Shown piece after piece: positions 49,829 through 59,118 of a stretch of DNA of 64,000 bases (its first letter is position 1; the number at the start of each line of letters is the position of its first letter). Source of the stretch: Allantophomopsis cytisporea (taxonomy: Eukaryota > Ascomycota > Leotiomycetes > Phacidiales > Phacidiaceae); assembly GCA_024752435.1 (NCBI GenBank), contig CP103032.1, positions 62,001 to 126,000 on the forward strand. The letters are read 5' to 3'. A model generated the notes under the pieces. That model searched no databases, was not told where the DNA came from, and saw nothing but the letters and a program-made list of their open reading frames with translations. Made by a program: the position numbers and the translations under genes.

Positions 49829-49868
49829 GTATGTATGTATGTATGTATGTATGTACTGTATGTATGTA
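49829..49868. repeat. (GTAT)n microsatellite
   Basis: Seven GTAT units, one interruption (ACTG), then two more. Confidence 0.9.
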
Positions 49869-51560
49869 AAATACTGGTCTGTACCTTGGGCACATCATCT
49901 AGGCTCGAGTTGATCCTTTGCAGGCCAATCAATCTGACTACCAATACCTAAATGGAAGGTTTTCCCGCTTACAAGATACGGAGCTACCTACGCCTGTTCC
50001 CCTGGTTTCTGTAGAATACTACGCGCTCGGCGCTTCTGACCCGCCGTACAGAGTGCAGCATGAAATCCTTCAACACCGACACCAGGTCAGAATGTGCATA
50101 GGATCTATCATCGGAAGAGAACAGACTACAGATATTGGGAGAGGAAATATTGTCAGAAATCACGAGAGAAGGGTACTGGGGGTGCTCTCTGTTCTTGCTG
50201 CCTCAAATAAAGCACCATGTGCTCTCGTTTTCTTCATTCCACCGCAAGAGATCTATCTCATCGAAAGTGCATGGATGAGGGGCCGGAAGTTGCTGGCTGT
50301 GGTGCGGAAGAAGACCCTCCCATGTCACGGGAGAGATGGATACATATCTGCCTACCTTAGGTACCTTAGGGTATCTAGGTACTTGAGAAAAGTATCACGT
50401 GTGTTGACTTCAGGCACTTGTTCCCACTCTACGCTTCAGCCTGAGTCTTCGGCGGTCATTATTATTATCATCATTAAATAAATGCTCACCCTCAAGTTTC
50501 GTTCTGGTTACCCGCGTGTGAGCGTCCCATCCAGGAATGCCTGCCGCTACACAGACGGACCACCTAAAGGTATCGAGACCGGGTATGCTTCTAAGCAGGG
50601 CCCCAGAAGCCTTGGACAGGGTTTAGCAAGTCTTGACAGCAAGGGACAGCAAGAGTCCAGCAAGAGTCCGGCAGGGATTAGCAGGGTTGGTTGAGGTTGA
50701 AAGGGATCCGTCGAGTTCGAAAGCGCACACGCTTCGTGCCCTTTTCCCGTAAGGCCAATCAATATCGGGGCCATTTTGAGACCCACGTACGCCCGTAGAG
50801 TGACGTTTTCCACAAGGTGTAAATGATGGATTGACACATTTCTCACACCAGCACGCGCGCTGCAAGTGAAAAAGGCAACACATACATATGTAGTACATGA
50901 ATGTATAAATGTACTGTACCTGTCTCTACATGATTATGTCCTGCATGTACATATGTACATATGTACGCGATGCGTGGCTGTACGCTCTTGACCCAACCTT
51001 CGAAGTCTGATCCCGCCAATGTCCAAATTGGAGAACTTGAATTTCGGAGGAGAAGCAGAAGGGGTGCAAGATATGCTCCATCAAGACAATCACACGCGTG
51101 TAAAGCGTAAAGGGAGACAGAGTCGGAGTCGAAGTCGAAGTCCAAGAGAAGAGAGAAGAAGGGAAAACAGCGAATAAAATAGAGAAAGCGGGAGAGACAT
51201 GGTGGAGTAGCAATGCAGTAGTAGACTGCGCGACACGATGCAATCATATGGCGACGACCGTGACATCCTCGCCGCTTATGACACCACTGTGACGTAGAAT
51301 GCATCTCAATGAGTACTACATACAATCTATAACTTGTGTGTTCATGTCCTGCCTTTGCAGAAGTATCGCGAACTGCTTCAAGTGAAAAAAGGGCATTTTG
51401 TTGGTCTCGTCTCGAGGTTGGAATAATATATATTTTTTGAAGCATTACAGTTCGCAATGGCCACGCTGTAACCATGTCCCCTGTTCCAGGTTCTCCTTTC
51501 AGCCGCATCTAAAGCACGAATTGTATGACCGCTCATGCCCCTCCTCTTGGCCCTCCACCC

Positions 51561-51600
51561 CATCCCATCCCATCCCATCCCATCCCATCCCATCCCATCC
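51561..51600. repeat. (CATCC)8 microsatellite
   Basis: Eight perfect 5-bp units; G-rich on the minus strand (GGATG). Confidence 0.92.
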
Positions 51601-53929
51601 CATTCCATCTCCACTGCACGCAACAAGGTCATGGGCTCTTAGGGTCATATTGGCCGTGATCCGTGATACTGAACTGGCAATTGATGGCTTTTGTTGTACA
51701 CAGGTAGGAGACGCTACTCAAGGATCGGATCAGAGCGAGAGAATGAGAAGGATTTATCCTCCGTGGCTCTTGATCCAATCAAATTGGGACGCTATAGCAA
51801 CATCCATTGTGTTGTGCTTCGCTTGGCTGCCGCCAATGATGTCCAGCTTCTTTATAAATTACATTGTCGTATTCCTACTTTATCTGATGCTTATACTCCT
51901 CCAGATAGCTGCCGTAGTACATACTTACTCGACGGAGAGGAGGGATGAGCAGAAAGAACATTGAGCTTGAGCGAAAGAGAGGATGGAGGGATACAATGAA
52001 GAAATTGACTACTCGGAGCAGATAGCAACTAGGAAGGACGACGGCATTTATTGTCGCACGCTCCGGTTATCCTGTGCCAGATCGTCATAGGAATTACCTA
52101 TTCCTGACGTCGTTCGATTGAATCTTGACTTTGTCCTGCTACTTTTGCCGGTGCTTCGAGTTGATGTGCTCTTTTTCAACCTCTCACACTGAATATGATA
52201 CTGTTCATGTGTAAGTCGGCGTATGACACTTACTCCAAGAGTAGAATGACTCGTAAGTCTAATGAACTTTAATTAACCTCACGACGCGGTAGAAGCTGGG
52301 AGGAGGGGCGCACATAATAACGTCCTCGACTTCCAGAATACAGCTTCCATACTCTAACTTGAAGTAAAGGTGTTTGTTTATTCATGGCGGATTATGGTAC
52401 ACATGCCACCTCCTTCTTCTCACTACTGCAGGACGACCTTGGGAATAGCTTCGAGTGAATACAGCCCATAGCATGATCTATGGACACCGGTGTCTATATG
52501 TATTCTGACTCGTAAATAGGAAGTGCTAGAGTGAAAGAGAGCATAGAGGATTTCTAGAACCACAAGAAGTCGGCACGAAGGCATCCTCGCCCAATCTTCC
52601 TCGACTTCTCGAAGCATCAAAAGAGCTACTCCACACACTACTCAGCCCATCGACCTTGAACGCTTCCACGAGATCACACTGCTGCCATCATTGAAGCATT
52701 CCTCTCTGATCTAGCCAACACACGAAGCTGAAGCTATCATTATCATCAGTGCCATCCTTCGCGCTCTCTCTCTCTCTGCCCATCAGATGCGCCGTGACCA
52801 TCTCTTGTGTGTCTTGTCTCTCTCTGTCTCTGTCACTGACTGTCTCTGTCTACCTACCTTACCTGTCCATCCTCAACCCACCCCTCCTCTCCCCCTCCAT
52901 CACGAACAACGATTTTGTGCCTAGTACATAGCTTGTACGTACTTACATACCACTTCACCTCCACCCCACGAACAACTTAACTTGACAACTTAACATCTTC
53001 ACATCTCGACGTTCAAAAGCACATACCTCTTGTGCTACAAGCCTGCACGAACCCTTTACATACATATTCGAAAGCACATACTTCTTTCTATCTTTCTATA
53101 CCTGTACATCCATTGTACATCCATACATACTGTGTACATACATACTACCATACCATACCGTACTTTATATACGGACAGTGCGCATTGCTGTACTGTACAT
53201 ACATACATACAGTTTACATATTTCCATATCCACCCACCACGCATACGCGCAAACACAGATCATACTATCACACTCTACTCTCTCTCTCTCGTCACCTCAC
53301 CTACGAAAATACACAATTACGTCTACACGAAGAAAAAAAAAAAGACTCCAGAAATATTTCCCCACACCCATCACGTCCTCGACGAACACCCCCCTTCCTT
53401 ACAGATCCAATCCCAAGCCAAATCGCGAATACAAAGTTGCAATTGATCCTTCACACCCTTGCCGGCGTCTGATTCACACTTCGAACAAATTCGTAGAGAC
53501 GAAGAGAGCTGCTGATACCGTACCCAGAGATTTTCTACAAGGGCTCCACTGTTATCTTGCTGTCTTCACAGACACCTTACATCCCTCAGTCGAGTCCGCG
53601 CGCGCATTCGCCAGCTCATAATACGTACTCGAGCGCACACAGTGTACACTTCATCCTGGAGTAGTGTGTGAAGGAAGATTAGAGCCCGCCCCACTGTCCC
53701 ATGAAAGGTCTTGTCATGCCGCTCGCAGCGTAAGCTCGAAAAAAAACGTGAAATCGCAGAGAACGCTGCACTTCGCAGCTCGGGAAAGGATCAAAAGATA
53801 ATACCAAACAAAGCATACGACCTGTTCTGCTGCTACACCCGTTTAAACAGCTCGAGAATTGTTTACAATCGCGAAATATAAGGTCGAGGTTCAACAACAC
53901 CACGAATATCTCCCGACCTCCGGCCGAAC

Positions 53930-54139
53930 ATGTCGGGTTACTCGACGACTGGTACCAATTTCTCTCATACCTCACTGCACGGTCCAGGCACAGGCGACAA
54001 CAATAACAACAACAATCATGATCAATTATCGCAGCATCATGGCGCAAACGGTGGTCAGTCGTACCAATTCAGTCATCATCAACAACAACAACAACCACCT
54101 CAACAGATTGTACAACAGCCACAGCAACATCAACAACAT

Positions 54140-54181
<42 letters not shown>

Positions 54182-56345
54182 CAACCACCACCACCACCTC
54201 CACCTTACATTGCTCACTCGAATGGGCATGAAGAAGATGTGAACCAATATGCCGCATCAGCAGGAACAGATGCACAAGCCAAAGGAAATCGTTTACGCAA
54301 GGCATGCGATTCTTGCAGTATACGGAAAGTCAAGGTGAGAATCAATTGCGGCATGTTTAATACCATTGCCATACTGACACATTTCTCAAGTGTGATGAGT
54401 CCGGTCCACCATGTCGCGCATGTGCTGCGTTAGACATTCCATGTACATTTGAACGACCAAGTCGAAGACGAGGACCTCCTAATAGACATGCTGAAGCTAT
54501 CAAGAAACGGAGGTTGGAATCACCAAATGGTCCATTGTTCGACCAATCTTCACCAAACAATGCCGCCGCCACATTAGCATCCTTCTCATCGCATGCGGTA
54601 CTTTCAGCCGAATCCATATGTCCTTTCAATACTCTGGAGCTCCTTGTCGATGATTTCTTCACATATATACATCCGCTGGTGCCATTCCCACACGAGCCCT
54701 CCTTCCGAGCTGCATTCAAGCATCGTGAGGACTTGAGTAATCCATCCTTCTTAGCTCTCCTAGCGTCAATGATAGGAACATTGGTAGCATCGTTCCCACG
54801 AAAGCCAAGATTACATTTAAAAGCACAACACCGAGAGAATCTCTTCCCGAATTCGTTCAGTTTGGTTGAAAGATGCCACAAAGTAGCTGTGGAGGCCAGA
54901 GGTCCGGGGTATTTGGACAAACACCTGACCGTTTACGATGCTGCTACGAGCTACTTCCTAGGATTATGCGGAGCCTACACTATCAACTGGCGACAATGTC
55001 GTTTGTACTTTGGAGAAACATTGACTATTATACGGGCGATTGGGGCACATAAAACAAAGGATCCTTCTTGTTATACTGTCGGTGCGTTACCAACCGTCAT
55101 GGGTGCTGATGGACCAAATTTTGAAGGTCAAACAGGTGAGCCAACTGATTACATTCGCCAAGAAATCGGGCGACGTATATTTTGGGTTATGTTCGTCGGT
55201 ATCCGGTATGTATTTTTTGCAGATGCTTCATGGAAAATTGCTAACCTGTTGAGATCTATGCAACAACTTGGCGCTTCCTTCAGCGAACTCGTCATCCCAC
55301 CACCTACGCCCAACGAACCTTATCCACCCCTTCCACTAGAGGTTGATGATCAGTATATATACGTTTCACATATTGACCCACAGCCTTCTGGTGTCATTTC
55401 AGAGATTACAGGTTTCAATCTTGGCGTGCAAGTCTACATGACATGTACCCCTTTGACGACGATGGAAATGGCATATGGTATTGACGAGGTGTTCGACTGG
55501 AATCGTCAACGTCGAGTGCTCGAAGACTGCCTACGAGCTGTGAAACGTAGTTTGGATCATGCTCCAGTAGAACTGCTGCTCCAACCAGGAAATCAACCAG
55601 GAGAGTTCGGAGCACCAGATCGTCAATACTATCCACCTACTCAAGAATATCCAGGGGTCCGGGGTCTTGGAGACGAAGTTAAACAGCCTGCTTCCGCAGA
55701 CTCTCCGGAATCCCGTAGATGGTTGAAGTACGAAATTCAAAAAGCAAACGTCTATGCAAGTCAGCTTGGCACACGATCCTACATCGTCGAAAAGTATTGG
55801 AATCTTCTCGACGCTAATAACAGGATCAAAGCTGCCCAACAGTCGGCTTCAACTCCCCCAGCACAGTCGCCTGGTGTCATGGCCCTTGGCTTAGATGGGA
55901 TTATGTCGAAAGCTACCACGAGTAATTATGACTTGGTGGAATCGCACATGTCAACCGAGCGCGAAACAATTGTGATGGATCTTCTGAAGGTTCTTGCCAG
56001 TATAAGCCAAGTAAACATGGAACCGAATGGCGGAAGTTTCGTAAGTTGGCCTTGATTATATAGCTAGATTCCCCGACTAATGACCCGTAGATCAACAAAA
56101 TTCGACAGATAGCATCTACGCTTCTCGACACACCACGCAACCGCAAGGGTCCATTGGCACTTAAGGCGGAAGAATACCTGGGACGATTCCTGGATGTTCT
56201 CATGAAATTGGAGCGAATTAGCCCCACGGCGCAGAACGAAGGCGGCGAAGACGAGGCCGGCGAAGATGAGTTAAGGAATTGGGCGGATTTGAGGGAGTAT
56301 CAAAGTCGATTTGCTGCATCGGGTGGGTTTATGGGTGAGTTATAG
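53930..56345 (+). CDS. Polyglutamine Zn2Cys6 transcription factor, COL-26/BglR-like
   Basis: Exons 53930-54334, 54391-55205, 55254-56040 and 56091 onward give about 753 aa. The N-terminus holds Asn and Gln runs and a proline run. The zinc cluster follows: ACDSCSIRKVK, then after an intron CDESGPPCRACAALDIPC with C-x2-C-x6-C-x6-C-x2-C-x6-C spacing and the basic RPSRRRGPPNRHAEAIKK. A fungal transcription-factor middle homology region extends from about 195 to 400. From memory this cluster and linker resemble the COL-26/BglR group that controls glucose- and glucoside-responsive genes; this is not certain. Intron 2 (48 nt) is a multiple of three without stops, so retention would add 16 residues. 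The end is either TAG at 56345 or, if a GTGAGT donor at 56335 joins 56390, TAG at 56478. Confidence 0.85.
54140..54172 (+). repeat. (CAG)11 coding for polyglutamine
   Basis: Eleven uninterrupted CAG codons inside a longer CAA/CAG-mixed run in the first exon of the regulator. Uninterrupted CAG is prone to length change. Confidence 0.92.
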
Positions 56346-56478
56346 GCAGGAGCATGTGTTCATGACTTGGCGCATTTTGGGGGTTGCAGATGGCTTCATT
56401 CGGTCGGTGCATTTTGCTTTTCGCTTGGGTCGGTGGCTTGGGGGAATTTTGGATTCTGTATATTTAAGGGGATGTTAG

Positions 56479-56967
56479 GGTTGGCTTGGGGATTATGGGG
56501 TTATTTCAAGATTTTTTATGATCATTCTTTCTCTTCATGGATGAGTGTGTTGCTTTTGCTGCGAATATTTATCTTAGTACTTAGTTGTTTGAACACAAGT
56601 ATAACATAGCATTCATCCTCAAAATATGAGAAGTTCGTGGTTTGTTGAGAAGTTGATAGCAGTTATGTTGTTTTATTGCACTTGATAATCTTCCTAACCC
56701 CGCTCCCGCGTGTACATGCCCCACCAACATTCCTTGTAAAGCCCAGTAAACACTTTTTCGAATCCTTGCAATAAATCGACATCTAACAGGATTTAAAGCG
56801 GATAGTGCGGTACGCTTCAAGTTCGTTGCAAAACTTACTGCACTATCGAGCAATTTTGGCTATAAACCAACTTCAACTTATTATGGATCTGTAAAACTGG
56901 CTCAACTACTCGTTTGGGTATCTCGTCCTGCTGCCTTACAAGCTAGCATAAATTATACAACCATCCT
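56479..56967. other. Convergent intergenic region
   Basis: Between the 3' ends of the regulator and the cyclo-ligase gene. The first part is G/T-rich; no gene. Confidence 0.5.
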
Positions 56968-57818
56968 TTATACATCTCCATTGCCCTTCTCATTCAGCTC
57001 TTGTCTTCTCCTTGCCTCCTTATCTAGCAAAATTTTCAACTCTTGCAACGGCTCAATATCTTCCAACATCCCTGGAGCGAGTTTATCCCACAGAATCCCA
57101 CACTTTGGCTTCTTCGCATTCATGACCTCTATTATCTTCGTAGGCGTCGTCACAATATCGCAAACAGTATCAAACTCTTCGGGATGTAGTTGCTCGTTCA
57201 GTACCTGGCAGTCATGCACAATGGCGGCAGTCTGAGTCTCCAGAGTGACTGCGCCGATGGTATGAAGCATCGCCCATTCGAGATCAAAGAATCCATGGCC
57301 TTTGCCAAATCGAATACCTGGAAATTCATATCAGCAAGCTGAAGCACAACCCCCACTTATGCATTCCACTCCTCACCTTCCACGTTGATCGCACCAGTAC
57401 CAGTGACCATAAGATCGATCACCAACTTCTCCTCCACCATCTCCGCCAACGATATATGCCTCCCCACCCTCTCCATCCCATCCAGCGTCGAAGCATACTC
57501 ATATCTCCCCGGCGCAATCACCGCCGGATCCAACAACCAGAACCCCCTCCGAATGGCATACGTGGTAACCAGCACCTTCTTGCCGGCGCCCAGAGCCGCG
57601 AACCTCAATTCCTCCAGGCAATTGTCCGGCGTGATGAACGCGACCTTCGCATCCGTGTACGCGGGCAGCTGCAGCAGCAGGGCCGTCGCGTCCGACGAGC
57701 CCTGGAAGTCGGCGATGAACTCGGCGAAGTCATAGTGGAAACGCGAGTCTGGGACGGCGACTTTGCGTAGCTCCGTCCATACTTGCGTGCGGATGTCGGC
57801 TTTGTGGGTTTGGGACAT
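56968..57818 (-). CDS. 5-formyltetrahydrofolate cyclo-ligase family protein
   Basis: Two exons, 57377-57818 and 56968-57317, join in phase through a 59-nt intron to 263 aa. Family members convert 5-formyl-THF to 5,10-methenyl-THF with ATP. Recognisable blocks are KADIRTQVWTELRK at the start, FIADFQGSS, a Rossmann-like AFITPDNCLEELRFAAL, and GIRFGKGHGFFDLEWAML, the ligase signature (split by the intron after its first base). VHDCQV follows near the C-terminus. It is longer than the classical about 200-aa enzyme and closer to the COG0212 branch typical of fungi, so true cyclo-ligase activity is likely but not assured. Confidence 0.85.
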
Positions 57819-59118
57819 TTTGGGGGTTGGAGTTGCGGTTGCGTTTCATCGCTTATCGTCGAGTGGTGGTGGTGGTTCTTCGCGGATAGCATTCTGTGAA
57901 TTCGCACCTCTGGCTTGTCCTTGGTCGTGGCGTGTTCGTACGATTGGGCTTTGACGATGCAATGTCTAGATTCCTGTAATACTTGGATCATCTCATAACT
58001 TTGAAATGCACTTGGAATTATTGGGCAACCTGGGCACGCAGCTTCAGAGTCTCTTTGTGTGTATTCGAGACTTCCTAGGTCTTCAGGTGTCATTGGATTT
58101 TAAGAAATTATGCGGCCACAATGTGGTCTAATTAAAAGGTTTGCGGTCTGAGTCTGGCCCGTAGGCCTCCATCTTATAACAGACTAATAACATCTTATCG
58201 TACTGTTCTAATATCTTGACAAGGACGAGGCCTTTGTGGCTAGTATTATGAATACTTGGGTAAGTTCTTTTTGAATGTTACCAAATTGGAACCTCGCAAA
58301 GTCGATACGCCTCGCTACGAAACGTTAAATCCTATCATCCACCACATAGCCATCCCATCACTTCCATACAGGTTGCGTCTACGAAGTACACACAAGAAAA
58401 AATCCGAGTCATAAGAGAGTAAGGAGTCTGGAGAGTTAACATTTTAATTCATATCTACATGCAATTCTCAGCTTCGTGAGTTTTGGGAATTGTGAGTGTT
58501 TTATCTTGGAGAATGTTCGCTAGGCTGAGAACATACTGCTGACAATCTATGTAGCATAGACTATCTCTTGTTACTGTTTCAACTGATTGTCTCTTCCAAC
58601 TACCATCAACACAAATTCTATGGTTAGTAGGCTCAACAAGTTGATCAAGAAAAAATCGAGAAATACTTTGAAAGTCTTCCTTGCCAGATTGAAGCAATCA
58701 GGGCGAGCCATCTGAGCACTCTAATCGATTTTCTGCAACTGGCTATAAACAGCTGCAAAATCCATAACACAATCAGCGAATCAAGCTTAGAGATGATATG
58801 AAGGCAATGGTTGGTTGGGACTTCGCCTCTTGAACGGTTGTGCTCTGACAAGACATGGTTAACATGCATTACATAAGGCAGCTGACCGTATATATACCAT
58901 GGCAATGGTGGCTGCCAAATTCCAGCCTTGTGTCCAACTTCTTAACTCTCCCATATTTAGCTATTTTCCCATAATTCTAACCAGCTGTGCGGACTAAACA
59001 CCAAAGCTTTACTAAGGAAGAGATTCAACACTCGAATACCAATCCAAGAAATCGCAAGGCGGACATTTCTCTACATCGGCTGGGAGAAGGCTCAAATCAC
59101 CCATCAACGAAAGCACCT
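57819..59118. other. Divergent intergenic region
   Basis: Promoter of the cyclo-ligase gene and upstream sequence of the ankyrin gene. A good acceptor-like sequence (TTCTAACCAG) ends at 58984, and the ankyrin frame is open from 58987. An unrecognised upstream exon is therefore possible. No other gene is seen. Confidence 0.45.

Larger units (their letters stand above)
48187..53929. other. 5.7-kb gene-free region rich in microsatellites
   Basis: Lies between the divergent starts of TPS2 and the polyglutamine regulator. Many short frames exist but they follow simple repeats or lack coding character. Tandem tracts occur at 48339-48359, 48739-48763, 49829-49868, 51561-51600, 52763-52781 and around 53275-53297. 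Palindromic ACATATGTAC-rich stretches lie near 49276-49345 and 50942-50968. The last kilobase is C/A/T-rich and probably a long 5' leader for the regulator. Confidence 0.6.

Noticed and set aside
51398..51964. 188-aa frame with a hydrophobic C-terminus
   Set aside because: Contains the CATCC microsatellite (IPSHPIPSHP) and no family signal.
53030..53621. Three overlapping 138-147-aa frames
   Set aside because: They follow low-complexity C/A/T-rich leader sequence in all three frames and show no coding character.
54026..54305. Minus-strand Leu/Val/Ala-rich frames
   Set aside because: They are simply the complement of the CAG/CAA run in the regulator.
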